Shown in pieces: positions 17,996-27,424 of a stretch of DNA of 64,000 bases. A model generated the notes under the pieces. That model was not told the DNA's origin, ran no database searches, and saw only the letters and a program-made list of their open reading frames with translations. This DNA is from Halarcobacter bivalviorum (GTDB lineage: Bacteria > Campylobacterota > Campylobacteria > Campylobacterales > Arcobacteraceae), in assembly GCF_003346815.1 (NCBI RefSeq), contig NZ_CP031217.1, positions 2,480,001-2,544,000 of the forward strand, given 5' to 3'. The translations under genes and the position numbers were made by a program. The first letter of the stretch is position 1. Each line of letters begins with the position of its first letter.

Positions 17996-18014
17996 AATAT
18001 TGAAAGGATCTATT

Positions 18015-18911
18015 ATGAGAATCAATACAAATATATCTTCGATTAACGCACAAGAATCAGCAGTAAATACTAACAGAAACTTACAAAACTCGTTAGAAAA
18101 ATTATCTTCTGGTCTTAAAATTAATAAAGCTTCAGATGATGCTTCTGGTTTAGCGATTGCTGATAAATTAAGAACTCAAGCTACTTCAATCAATCAAGGT
18201 ATTGATAATGGTAACTCTGCAGTTACTTTATTACAAATTGCTGATAAATCGATGGCTGAGCAATCTAATATTCTAGATACTATCAAAGCTAAACTTATCC
18301 AAGCTAACACAGATACTACTTCTGCAGCTGGTAGAGTTTCTATTGCTAAAGATATTGATAAATTATTAGGACAGTTAGATAATATTTCAAAATCTACTAA
18401 CTATAATGGTACTCAACTTATTGGTAACACTACAGGAAGTTCAAGTTCAACTGCTTTATCTTTCCAAGTTGGTGAAAGTTATACTAATGGTGGTACTATT
18501 GATTTAGGTGCTATTACTTCTAATAGTACTGGTCTTGGATTAAGTTCTTTAGCTAGTTCTGTTTCTGCAGCTGGTGCTTTAAGTGCTGGTTCTACTTTAG
18601 GAAACTTATCGAACTCAAACTTTGGTGGAACTGATATTGAAGGTTTCCAAGATGCAATTAATGATGCGATTTCAAAACTGAATGGATATAGAGGGGACAT
18701 CGGTTCTACTCAAAACCAAGTTGAATCTGCAGTTAGAAACTTAATGACTCAAGCTACAAACGTTAAAGCTGCTGAGTCTATTATTAGAGACGTTGACTAT
18801 GCAAAAGAGTCTGCGAACTTTAATAAACAAAACATTATTTCTCAAGCTGGTTCATATGCTATTTCTCAAGCAAATGCAACTCAGCAAAACGTATTAAGAT
18901 TATTACAATAA
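18015..18911 (+). CDS. flaB: Flagellin, second copy
   Basis: The 298-residue product has the same length and layout as the first flagellin, differing mainly in residues 10-25, near 58-62, at about 195-225 and just before the C-terminus. Long internal nucleotide stretches are identical, including the variable centre, which points to recent duplication or gene conversion. An upstream TTG (18000) is in frame, but the ATG at 18015 follows a GAAAGGA ribosome-binding site and gives the MRINTNISS start matching the first copy. It has its own promoter region and terminator. Confidence 0.97.
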   Translation: MRINTNISSINAQESAVNTNRNLQNSLEKLSSGLKINKASDDASGLAIADKLRTQATSINQGIDNGNSAVTLLQIADKSMAEQSNILDTIKAKLIQANTDTTSAAGRVSIAKDIDKLLGQLDNISKSTNYNGTQLIGNTTGSSSSTALSFQVGESYTNGGTIDLGAITSNSTGLGLSSLASSVSAAGALSAGSTLGNLSNSNFGGTDIEGFQDAINDAISKLNGYRGDIGSTQNQVESAVRNLMTQATNVKAAESIIRDVDYAKESANFNKQNIISQAGSYAISQANATQQNVLRLLQ

Positions 18912-18925
18912 TAATCTCATACATA

Positions 18926-18958
18926 AATACAGTAACCGAAAGGTTGCTGTATTTTTTT
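18926..18958 (+). terminator. Rho-independent terminator of flaB
   Basis: A 12-bp stem AATACAGTAACC/GGTTGCTGTATT with one G-U pair, capped by a GAAA tetraloop and followed by a T run. It ends 3 bp from the stop codon of the convergent maf gene. Confidence 0.92.
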
Positions 18959-18960
18959 AA

Positions 18961-20994
18961 TTAACAATTATTTTTAACTCTTTTACTATATTTTAAATAA
19001 TCATTTATCATTTTATTTACTTGTTTTTCATATACAATTAAAGTTTTTTCTATTTTCTTAATATCTTTTTTAATACTCTTATCATTTAAACAATAATTAA
19101 TATACATAAATACTGTATCAGTATATATTGATAAAAATCGTTTTGATGCAACTAATCTTGATACTTGTTTATTATAGAATTTGTATAAATCAATAACATA
19201 CCCTTTGAATTCATCATAGTTTGCTATTTTTCTACTTTTTTGTTCAGCTATAAAAGTTAAAATCTCATGAAGAGCAACTTCTTCATCTTTTAATTTAGCC
19301 ATATCCTCTTCTGTTAAGCTTTTTCTTGTAACTTCATCTAATTTTTCTTTTAATAAAACAATATCTTTATCAATCTTTTTTAATTTTATTTCATCAGCAG
19401 AAAGAGTAATTGCCTTATTAATTTTTGCACCATGCTTTGATAAATTATATAGTTTTTGTTCTTCTTTAAGTAATACTTCTGTTATATTATTTAAAGCTTT
19501 AAGTGAAAGTTGAAATACTCTTGTTGTATAAACTTTTTCTAAAAAGTTTCCTGCAACTTCCATTGTATCACTATTTAAAAAGCCACCTTTTTCTACAAAG
19601 AATTCATCACTATCTAATTTTAATTTTTTAGAAAGAGCATGTTCAGAAATATGAGTTTCTCCTGTATCTTGATTTAAAGCTAAATCTAATCCTAAAAGAT
19701 AAATCTCTTTACAATCTAAAGATAGAAGCCAACTTAAAGTCATTTCTCCAACACTATAAGCATTATAAAAAACTGTTTCAGAATAAAAACTACTCATTAC
19801 ATCAAAAGTAAATACATTTTCTTGTTTAAAGTTCTCAAGAATATTATATGAAGTCATAGAAGAGGCAAGAACAATTTTATCTTTTATATACTCTAAAGTA
19901 TTTTCAAAATCAAATTGTTTTAAAACATCCACTTCACTACTATCAACAGTAGTAATAATATCTGGAATAATATCATGATTAATTAACTTTTTTAAAGAGG
20001 CTGCCATTGCAATAATTATAAAATTATCTTTATTTTTATGTAACCAATCAATCTCTTCAGATAAAGAAGGTCCCGCGCCTACAAAAATTATGGGTTTTTT
20101 TGTTAACTCAATATCAATATCTTTAATATTTACTCTTTTATATTTACTAATAAGCTTACTATCATTGTTTACTAGATTGTATAAAGAAGAGATATAACTA
20201 TAAGCAAATGGATTATTTGAAGAAAAAGCAGTTGCAACTTTATCAAATAAATTAGAAACATTATAATCACTTGTAAAAAATTTCACACAATAATTTGAAT
20301 AAGCTTTATAAAGTAAAAAAGATGTGATTTTACTATCAAAATGACTTTCATCATCCATCACTGAGAAAATAATACCACTTCCTTGCCTCAAAAATTGAGA
20401 GTAATCTAATACAAATAGTGATAATCTAAATATCTCTAAATTCTCTTCACAAATAAAATAAAGGTCTGGTTTAAACTTTTTATGTATATCCAGTATATGT
20501 CTACCTAATAAAGTTCCCATAATAATAAACTTATTAAATTCCTTATACTTTTTTGTACTATAAGTTTCAACTCTATCATTATAAATATCTACATATTCAG
20601 AAGTATTATTAAATATCATTTGTACTGCATCTGTAAGAGAAACAGGATTTTCTAAATCTATGTCTAAATCAAATTTATGTCCAGTAAAAACTTTTTTATT
20701 TAAATTTGAAAAACTTCCTTTAGAAGTAAAGTCTAGACTTTTAGCTTTTTTTATTAATTTATTTGGCTTTCTATCATAAATATAACTATTCTCTTTTTCA
20801 TCAAAAATATCAAACTCACCCTCTTCTTTAATAAATTCTAAAAAATATCTCTCTTTATATTCTCCATTATTTATAGCCTGAGATAAACCATCAATTCTTA
20901 AATAAAGCTCTTTATCATAATCACTTAAAAAAGCAAGGTTTGTCAAAAAAGTATTTGTCAATGCAGTTTGTAATTGAATCTCTGTTTCTGTCAT
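18961..20994 (-). CDS. Motility-associated factor (Maf) glycosyltransferase, flagellin nonulosonate transferase
   Basis: Maf proteins (DUF115/MptE-like core) are required to put pseudaminic or legionaminic acid on flagellin in the cytoplasm before export. The 677-residue protein has the core signature KPIIFVGAGPSLSEEIDWL and PDIITTVDSSEVD near residues 300-355, the LLGLDLALNQDTGETH segment, and a long helical C-terminus. An in-frame TTG exists at 21009, but the ATG at 20994 has AAGG seven bases upstream. It is the last gene of the 24-gene run, separated from flaB only by a terminator, which fits flagellin as acceptor. Acceptor and donor specificity are inferred. Confidence 0.9.
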   Translation of the reverse strand: MTETEIQLQTALTNTFLTNLAFLSDYDKELYLRIDGLSQAINNGEYKERYFLEFIKEEGEFDIFDEKENSYIYDRKPNKLIKKAKSLDFTSKGSFSNLNKKVFTGHKFDLDIDLENPVSLTDAVQMIFNNTSEYVDIYNDRVETYSTKKYKEFNKFIIMGTLLGRHILDIHKKFKPDLYFICEENLEIFRLSLFVLDYSQFLRQGSGIIFSVMDDESHFDSKITSFLLYKAYSNYCVKFFTSDYNVSNLFDKVATAFSSNNPFAYSYISSLYNLVNNDSKLISKYKRVNIKDIDIELTKKPIIFVGAGPSLSEEIDWLHKNKDNFIIIAMAASLKKLINHDIIPDIITTVDSSEVDVLKQFDFENTLEYIKDKIVLASSMTSYNILENFKQENVFTFDVMSSFYSETVFYNAYSVGEMTLSWLLSLDCKEIYLLGLDLALNQDTGETHISEHALSKKLKLDSDEFFVEKGGFLNSDTMEVAGNFLEKVYTTRVFQLSLKALNNITEVLLKEEQKLYNLSKHGAKINKAITLSADEIKLKKIDKDIVLLKEKLDEVTRKSLTEEDMAKLKDEEVALHEILTFIAEQKSRKIANYDEFKGYVIDLYKFYNKQVSRLVASKRFLSIYTDTVFMYINYCLNDKSIKKDIKKIEKTLIVYEKQVNKMINDYLKYSKRVKNNC

Positions 20995-21009
20995 TTTTAG
21001 CCTTATCAA

Positions 21010-22071
21010 TTAATTTAAAATTTGATCTACTATCTTATCTATTTCTAGATTCATAGTTGAAAAAATATTATTTCTATTTTCTTTTTTCTTTGTTAATAAT
21101 AATTCTACTGTTTCCAATAAATCTTTTTTTGTATTCACCCAATACATCAAATTATTATCTATTTGAAATTTATCATAATGACAAATAAAACTTCTTGTTG
21201 AGATAGTAGGTGTGTTAAAAAAGCATGCTTCGGTATTCAATGTTCCTCCACCACCAATAAATAAATCAGCATAAGCTAAAAGATGTTGAATTACTATTTT
21301 TTCTTCAAGTACAGTAGCAAAAGGAAATTCTTCTTTTAAATATGCACTTTCATATCTTGGGATAATAATAATATTTGAATTTGTTGTATTGTAAATCTCT
21401 TCTAATGCTTCATATAAAATAGGATACTTTTTATCAACATAAGAAGATTTATACTCTTCTTCTCTAATAATAATCATCTTTTTTGATAAATCAAGATTAT
21501 ATGATTTAAGAACATCTTTAACATATTCAAAATCTGGTTCGAAATTTTTTAACCAAATTACAGGATCAATAAAATTGTAATCAAAGATTTGTTCTTCATC
21601 TAAAGAAAATCTTAGAAAAATCTCATCAGGAACAACAAAAGGTTTAAATACTTTACTTGATAAAGGTAAAGTAAGTCTTGCTTGAGGAAGTGCTTTTTTA
21701 AAATTTGTATTATGGTCTGATAAAGGAATATCATAAAAATTGATTACTGGAATTCCTAGCCCAAATGCCACTCTATTTGCATCAACAGAACATAGGCAGA
21801 CAAGCCTATCAATATCATAGATAGTTACAAACTCCATAAGTGCTTTTTGTCTCTCAATTGAAGCATGGAGTTTATCTTTTAAACAAGCTCCACCAAACTC
21901 TCCTCTATTTACAAAATCTATATTATAAAGTTTTAATAGCTCTACTACTTCAGAGTAATCCTTCCCCTCCCTAGCAGTTATTAAAACTTTTTTACCTCTT
22001 TTTTCAATCTCTTTAACAATAGGGATAAAAAATAAAACAGATTTTGGAGTAACTAAATCAAACCAAATCAT
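21010..22071 (-). CDS. DUF354 protein, glycosyltransferase-B-like fold
   Basis: A 353-residue protein of the DUF354 group, whose fold resembles UDP-GlcNAc 2-epimerase and GT-B enzymes. The opening MIWFDLVTPKSVLFFIPIV and the late LFIGGGGTLNTEACFFNTPT block are typical. Its reaction is not established; a nucleotide-sugar or glycan-transfer role is inferred from the fold and neighbours. The ATG at 22071 (AAAGG six bases upstream) is preferred over an in-frame TTG at 22077. It starts 2 bp after the methyltransferase stop. Confidence 0.75.
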   Translation of the reverse strand: MIWFDLVTPKSVLFFIPIVKEIEKRGKKVLITAREGKDYSEVVELLKLYNIDFVNRGEFGGACLKDKLHASIERQKALMEFVTIYDIDRLVCLCSVDANRVAFGLGIPVINFYDIPLSDHNTNFKKALPQARLTLPLSSKVFKPFVVPDEIFLRFSLDEEQIFDYNFIDPVIWLKNFEPDFEYVKDVLKSYNLDLSKKMIIIREEEYKSSYVDKKYPILYEALEEIYNTTNSNIIIIPRYESAYLKEEFPFATVLEEKIVIQHLLAYADLFIGGGGTLNTEACFFNTPTISTRSFICHYDKFQIDNNLMYWVNTKKDLLETVELLLTKKKENRNNIFSTMNLEIDKIVDQILN

Positions 22072-22073
22072 AA

Positions 22074-22754
22074 TCAACCTTTATTTATATAACAAATGCC
22101 AAGTTTCTGTAAATCTTCAACTCTTTCAATTGAGCTATCTTTTTTTATAATTTCCCAAGCCTCTTTCATACCTTCAGACCATGAAATATCATCAAAAACT
22201 ACAATTGCATTTTCTGTTAAAAAAGGTTTAATTTGATGAAAGTATTTAATTGTTGCATCTTTATCATGATGCCCATCAATAAAAGCAAAATCAATAAAAG
22301 CTATCTCTTCTAATACGTCAGCTAAAATATCTTGAAATTTTCCTATATATTGTTTTATATTTGAACAGTTGGCTTTTTTAATATTATTTGAAGCAAGCTT
22401 AGCAACATTACAATCACCTTCAACAGTAAAAATAGTTGAATTTTTATTTGCTTTTGACATATAAATACTAGAAAAACCACAACAAGTTCCAAGCTCTAAA
22501 AGTCTTTTTGGTTTATTTTCTTTTACTAAAAAATAAAGTTTTTGTGCCCACTCATTTTTTAATCCAATAGAACATAAATCAAAAGAATTTGTACTCTTTT
22601 CAACACCTTCATACATCTGCTTTTCATCTCTATTATCTTCAGGGTCTCCAGCACCATAATCTTTAAGAATTATAGGTAATCTTTGAGCTTTTATCTCTTC
22701 TCTTATTTTTTCTATCTCATTAAATATAGTTAAATCTTCTTTTGATAATTGCAT
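22074..22754 (-). CDS. Class I SAM-dependent O-methyltransferase-like protein
   Basis: The 226-residue protein has a Rossmann SAM site (LLELGTCCGFSSIYMSKA), acidic motif FTVEGD and a FIDGHHD block, as in the Methyltransf_24/O-methyltransferase-3 group. Residues VVFDDISWSEG could bind metal. In this setting it probably methylates a sugar hydroxyl of the flagellar glycan, but the substrate is not shown by sequence. It sits 8 bp after the amidotransferase gene. Confidence 0.82.
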   Translation of the reverse strand: MQLSKEDLTIFNEIEKIREEIKAQRLPIILKDYGAGDPEDNRDEKQMYEGVEKSTNSFDLCSIGLKNEWAQKLYFLVKENKPKRLLELGTCCGFSSIYMSKANKNSTIFTVEGDCNVAKLASNNIKKANCSNIKQYIGKFQDILADVLEEIAFIDFAFIDGHHDKDATIKYFHQIKPFLTENAIVVFDDISWSEGMKEAWEIIKKDSSIERVEDLQKLGICYINKG

Positions 22755-22762
22755 TTACTCCC

Positions 22763-24511
22763 TTAATAGTGCTTGTTAAACCATCTTGCAAAAATATATA
22801 AATTCCATAAATATTGTTTAAATTTATTTTCTTTTGATTCATTATATATAAATTTTACAAAGTCTTTATTGAAAATCTCTTCTTTCTCATTAACCTTTAA
22901 AATAGTATCTAAAATCTCTTCTTTATACTCTTCATGCAACCACTCAATAAAGGGGAAGGAAAAACCTTTTTTTTGTCTATGAACTATCTCTTTAGGTAAG
23001 TATTTTGAAGCAACTATTTTAAGTAAATACTTATTTGTATTACCCTTTTTAATTTTTTCATCTACACCTAGAAGATATTCTACTAATTTATGGTCTAAAA
23101 AAGGTGCTCTTAATTCTAAAGAGTTAGCCATTGACATTCTGTCAATTTTTGTCATTAAAACCTCAGCAATCCAAATTTTAAAATCTATATAAGTTAACCA
23201 TCTGGTTGGATCATAATCAACTTTATATTTTTCTATTAGATTTTTTTCTTGATAAGTAGATAAAAGTCTTTTTTTCTGTTCCTCAGAAAAAGTTTCACCA
23301 CACATTCTATATATAGGTTCATTAAAATAGGCTCGCTTATTATATTCCCATTCTTTTGTAAATTCAAACTCTTGTGGTTTCTCAAAATTTTTATAATATT
23401 CTAACACTTTAAAATAGTTATCATACCCTAAAAAGCTCTCATCACTTCCTTCTCCTGATAAAGCAACCTTTATTCCTTGTTTGTTTATATACTGACTTAT
23501 TAAATAAGTAGGAATTGCTGCACTATCTGCAAAAGGTTCATCTACAAAGTCTAACATTTTATCTATAGTCTCAATAAAATCTTTTCTTCCTATAATCAGT
23601 TCATGGTGATTTGAATTTATATGTTTTGATACTAGTTTAGCAAAAGGTAACTCACTATAGTGGGTATGTTCATCATATCCTATACAAAAAGTATTTATTT
23701 TTTTATCACTATATTTTGAATACAAAGCAGAGACTAAAGAAGAGTCTAATCCTCCCGAAAGTAAAGTTGCTACTTCTACATCAGAAACTAATCTTTGTTT
23801 AACAGAATTAATAAGTAAGTCTTCTATTTTATCTACAATGTCTTTTTCATTTTGTTCTGATACTTCTATCTTATCAATATCATAATATTTTTCTTTTATA
23901 AATGTAGTAGAGTCTAAATATATAAAATAGCCAGCTTCAAGTTTTTCTATTCCTTCATAGAAAGTATTTCCATTAATAGGTGTAGAAAAAGTAAGATATT
24001 CGGAAAATGCATTTTGATTAAAAATAGGAGTAGAATCTAAAAGTTTTAAAATAGATTTAATTTCACTTGCATAAATAAATTTTTTTTCTTTGAAGTAGAA
24101 ATAAAAAGGTTTTTTTCCAAACCTATCTCTAGCACAAAAAAAAGATTTTTTCTTTTTATCAAAAATACAAAAAGAAAACATTCCTTCTAATTTATTTAAA
24201 AATGCTCTCTCATATTTTTGATAAAGACGAATTATAACCTCTGTATCTGATTTTGTAATACAATTTAAATTCTCTTCTTTTATAAGTTCTTGATAATTAT
24301 AAATTTCTCCGTTAAAAGTAATAATTAAATCATCAAAAGACATTGGTTGATTTGCCTCTTCATTTAAATCTATTATTGCAAGTCTTGTATGTCCAAAAGA
24401 AAAATTTTCAAAATTAACATAACCTAAATTATCTGGACCACGATGATTTATTAATTCAACTGCTTTTATAAATTTATCTGTATTAAAATTACAACCTACT
24501 ATTCCACACAT
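22763..24511 (-). CDS. asnB: Glutamine-hydrolysing asparagine synthase-like amidotransferase
   Basis: The 582-residue protein has the class II glutaminase domain with nucleophile Cys2 (MCGIVGC), NHRGPDNLGY and the GEIYNY segment, then an ATP-pyrophosphatase synthetase domain with LLSGGLDSSLVSALYSK. Full-length members make asparagine from aspartate. Homologues inside glycan loci are often thought to amidate sugar carboxylates or form amidino groups, which the position between galE and a methyltransferase makes plausible. Sequence alone cannot separate the two roles. Confidence 0.88.
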   Translation of the reverse strand: MCGIVGCNFNTDKFIKAVELINHRGPDNLGYVNFENFSFGHTRLAIIDLNEEANQPMSFDDLIITFNGEIYNYQELIKEENLNCITKSDTEVIIRLYQKYERAFLNKLEGMFSFCIFDKKKKSFFCARDRFGKKPFYFYFKEKKFIYASEIKSILKLLDSTPIFNQNAFSEYLTFSTPINGNTFYEGIEKLEAGYFIYLDSTTFIKEKYYDIDKIEVSEQNEKDIVDKIEDLLINSVKQRLVSDVEVATLLSGGLDSSLVSALYSKYSDKKINTFCIGYDEHTHYSELPFAKLVSKHINSNHHELIIGRKDFIETIDKMLDFVDEPFADSAAIPTYLISQYINKQGIKVALSGEGSDESFLGYDNYFKVLEYYKNFEKPQEFEFTKEWEYNKRAYFNEPIYRMCGETFSEEQKKRLLSTYQEKNLIEKYKVDYDPTRWLTYIDFKIWIAEVLMTKIDRMSMANSLELRAPFLDHKLVEYLLGVDEKIKKGNTNKYLLKIVASKYLPKEIVHRQKKGFSFPFIEWLHEEYKEEILDTILKVNEKEEIFNKDFVKFIYNESKENKFKQYLWNLYIFARWFNKHY

Positions 24512-24519
24512 AAAACTTC

Positions 24520-25536
24520 CTATTTAGAAATACTCATAAGTTTCTTTTCCCAATTTAAAGCTGTTTTACAGATTAGCTCTAAATCATTATATTTAGGACT
24601 CCATGCAAATTTATTTTTAATTTTATTACTATTTGCTACTAAAACTGTAGGCTCACCCTCTCTTTTTTCAACTACTTCTATATTAAATCTCACATTACTA
24701 ACTTTTTGCATCATTTCAATAATTTGTTTTACACTAAAACCATACCCATATCCACAATTGAAAATATCACTATCATTTCCTTCTTTTAAATATTCTAAGG
24801 CTTGAATATGTGCAGAGGCAAGATCTTCTATATGAATATAATCTCTTATACAAGTACCATCTTCGGTAGGATATGTATCCCCATAAATTTGAACTTTCTC
24901 TCTTTTTCCTAAAACAGTTTGTGCCACTAAGGGAATCAAATGTGTTTCTGGTTCATGAATTTCACCCAGACTATTATCTAAACTAGCCCCTGCTACATTA
25001 AAATATCTAAGAATAATAAATTTAAAATCTTTATTAGCTTTTGCACTATCTCTTATTATCTCTTCACTTAATAATTTACTCTTTCCATAAACATTAATTG
25101 GATTACAAACTTCATTCTCTTCTATTAATTGTTTATGTACATTTCCATAAACAGCAGCAGTTGAACTAAAGATAAATTTATTTACTTTATATTTTAAACT
25201 TAGTTTTACTAAATTCAAAGTATTCAAAGTATTATTCTCATAATATTTTATAGGCTCTTTCATCGATTCAATAACTTGTGTATATGCAGCAAAATGGAAA
25301 ATAGCAAAGAAGGAATACTTTTTAAAGATTTTTTCCACCTCTTCAAAATCATTTAAATTAAGTTTTATAAACTCAAAATTCTCTTTTAAAAATAGTTTTT
25401 CTAAAGTATTAACTGTAGAAAAGTTATTGTTAATCAAATCATCTATAACTACTATTTTTAAATCTTTATTCTCTGAAAGTTGCTTTACTACATGACTTCC
25501 TATATAACCTATTCCACCTGTTACTAAAATATTCAT
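24520..25536 (-). CDS. galE: UDP-glucose/UDP-GlcNAc 4-epimerase
   Basis: An extended SDR of 338 residues. NAD-binding GGIGYIGSH lies at the N-terminus, SSTAAVYG and the catalytic YGKSK motif in the middle, and RYFNVAGA and TEDGTCIRDYIH in the second half, all GalE signatures. It interconverts UDP-glucose/galactose and perhaps the N-acetyl forms, supplying sugar donors for the glycosyltransferases of the locus. It starts 5 bp after the upstream glycosyltransferase ends. Confidence 0.93.
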   Translation of the reverse strand: MNILVTGGIGYIGSHVVKQLSENKDLKIVVIDDLINNNFSTVNTLEKLFLKENFEFIKLNLNDFEEVEKIFKKYSFFAIFHFAAYTQVIESMKEPIKYYENNTLNTLNLVKLSLKYKVNKFIFSSTAAVYGNVHKQLIEENEVCNPINVYGKSKLLSEEIIRDSAKANKDFKFIILRYFNVAGASLDNSLGEIHEPETHLIPLVAQTVLGKREKVQIYGDTYPTEDGTCIRDYIHIEDLASAHIQALEYLKEGNDSDIFNCGYGYGFSVKQIIEMMQKVSNVRFNIEVVEKREGEPTVLVANSNKIKNKFAWSPKYNDLELICKTALNWEKKLMSISK

Positions 25537-25541
25537 TTATC

Positions 25542-26675
25542 CTACTTTTCTATAACAATATTCCACTTATTTAACATATTATCCAAACTATAGTCCATAG
25601 CTCTTTCAAAAGATAAAAGCCTCATTTTTTCTTCAAGACTATTATTAGTGATAACTTCCAAAAGCTTACTACCTAAAGTCTGTATATCACCTCTTTTTAC
25701 TAAAGGGAAATAATAACCATCTTTTGATAATTCATTACTCGAAGGTTCAAAGTCATAACTTACTAATGCAGCACTTACAGCTAATGACTCTAAAATTGTA
25801 TTTGGTAAACCTTCATAATATGAAGGAAAGGCAACAACTCTTGCATTTTTCATATATTTAAATGGATTTTTTTCAAATGTCAAGATTTTAACTTGATTCA
25901 TTAAATTAAACTCTAAAATCATCTTTTCCAATTTTTCTTTATCTTTCCCATCCCCAATAAAAAGTAATGGAACATCAGTTTCTTTAGATATTAGCTTAAA
26001 AGCTTTTAATAAATCATCTTGTCCTTTTTGAACAAATTCAATCCTTCCTATGCATAAAATAAAATTTTTCTCTTGGCACTCTTCTTCTGCTTGTTTTCGT
26101 GCCTCTTTTATATTAACTCCATTTTCAATACAATAGGTTTCTAAATTATAATTATTATAAAAATAATCATGAACACCTTTACTTACAGTTATAATTTTAT
26201 AATTTCTATAATAAATAGGTATTGATTGATAATAAAAATCTGCATCTAATAGATGAATAAGATTTCTTTTATAAGAGTCTTGTTGTATATGAGAAGTTAA
26301 AATTAAATTTGTTTTGTAATTCAAAATTTCTACTGTTTTTGTTGCAATAAGATTATTATAATCTTCATGGGAAATAATAGTGTCAAATTGTTTATCTTTT
26401 AAAATAGAAACTAAAGAATTAACTCTAAAGTCAAATAACTCTTTTCCAAAACTTACAATAGTATTTTTATTTTCTTGAATTAGTTTTTTATAATCAAATA
26501 CTCTTTCATCTAAAAATATTATTTCAATCTCTTCAGGAAGTTTAAAATCTATCTTCTTTTCAAAAAGTATTAATGTGATTTTATAGTTATCTTTAAAGTA
26601 CTCAATATGGTTTTTTACAACTCTTTGCACTCCACCAAAAGACATATTATGGGTTATTATTGCAAGAGTTTTCAT
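25542..26675 (-). CDS. Glycosyltransferase family 4 protein
   Basis: The 377-residue retaining GT-B enzyme starts MKTLAIITHNMSFGGVQRVV. It has the C-domain donor site signatures ILCIGRIEFVQKGQDDLLKA and the EX7E-type FPSYYEGLPNTILESLA. An ORF extension to 26726 exists, but it would overlap the preceding methyltransferase, and the family N-terminus begins at the ATG at 26675, one base after that gene's stop. Donor and acceptor are unknown. It probably adds a hexose or hexosamine in the glycan locus. Confidence 0.88.
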   Translation of the reverse strand: MKTLAIITHNMSFGGVQRVVKNHIEYFKDNYKITLILFEKKIDFKLPEEIEIIFLDERVFDYKKLIQENKNTIVSFGKELFDFRVNSLVSILKDKQFDTIISHEDYNNLIATKTVEILNYKTNLILTSHIQQDSYKRNLIHLLDADFYYQSIPIYYRNYKIITVSKGVHDYFYNNYNLETYCIENGVNIKEARKQAEEECQEKNFILCIGRIEFVQKGQDDLLKAFKLISKETDVPLLFIGDGKDKEKLEKMILEFNLMNQVKILTFEKNPFKYMKNARVVAFPSYYEGLPNTILESLAVSAALVSYDFEPSSNELSKDGYYFPLVKRGDIQTLGSKLLEVITNNSLEEKMRLLSFERAMDYSLDNMLNKWNIVIEK

Positions 26676-26676
26676 A

Positions 26677-27405
26677 CTAACTTTTTTGACAGCAGGCATA
26701 AAGTTCTGCACAGTTTTTATTAGCAATAGATGATATTTTATTTAAAGCTTCTTTATATTCATTAGGTAAAGTACTTAATTGAGTATCAGTTAGAAACTTT
26801 AATTGTATACCTTCTAGTTTTGAAACAACTAAGTTAGCAGCTTTTATATCTTGAATAAGAGTATCATAATCATAAACTCGTTTATGTTCTGCTCTTATAT
26901 CATTCTCATTAAAATCATAAGGTGTATTTAAATAGCCCATTTCAACACCAATAAGTCTATGAAAAGAAAGAGCATTTGGAACAATTATATGTATCTTCCC
27001 ATCTTTTGTAAGCCATTGTTTAATTAAAGTAAGAATCTCTACAGGATTATCTACATGCTCTAAAGAATCTGTTAAAATAATATCTGTAAATTGTTCTTGA
27101 GGGATAAACTCTTCCCATTTTGACTTTATAAATATAGCTTCTTTTAAAAGAGAATCTTCTTTTATCAAAGAAGTAAATTTATCAATCATATCTACTATTG
27201 TTAATCTCTTTGACCATCTCACTAAAATAGAACTTGTTGCTGCACCATCACTTCCTAGTTCTAATACATTTTCTCCTGAAAAGTTTTCTAATATTTTTTG
27301 ATAACCAAATTTTTTAGTTCTTAGATATTCAACATAATAACTTTTTGTTTCATACTTTTTCATATATTTTTGTATTTGTTCTTCTAGTATTTCTAACTTA
27401 ACCAA
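26677..27405 (-). CDS. Class I SAM-dependent methyltransferase
   Basis: The 242-residue protein has SAM motif I VLELGSDGAATSSILV, an acidic post-I strand (LTIVDMID) and a DSLEHVDNPVEIL block, as in Methyltransf_11/23 proteins of surface-glycan loci. The start is a TTG at 27405, backed by TGGAG six bases upstream; the next Met (residue 15) lacks a comparable site. Substrate unknown, presumably a glycan sugar. Confidence 0.82.
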   Translation of the reverse strand: MVKLEILEEQIQKYMKKYETKSYYVEYLRTKKFGYQKILENFSGENVLELGSDGAATSSILVRWSKRLTIVDMIDKFTSLIKEDSLLKEAIFIKSKWEEFIPQEQFTDIILTDSLEHVDNPVEILTLIKQWLTKDGKIHIIVPNALSFHRLIGVEMGYLNTPYDFNENDIRAEHKRVYDYDTLIQDIKAANLVVSKLEGIQLKFLTDTQLSTLPNEYKEALNKISSIANKNCAELYACCQKS

Positions 27406-27424
27406 GGTTTACTCCACTTAAATA

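Noticed and set aside
16881-18911. The long identical blocks in the two flagellins as a mobile repeat or assembly duplication
   Set aside because: The copies differ at both ends and in the 195-225 residue region, and their flanking sequences are unrelated, so they are true paralogues.
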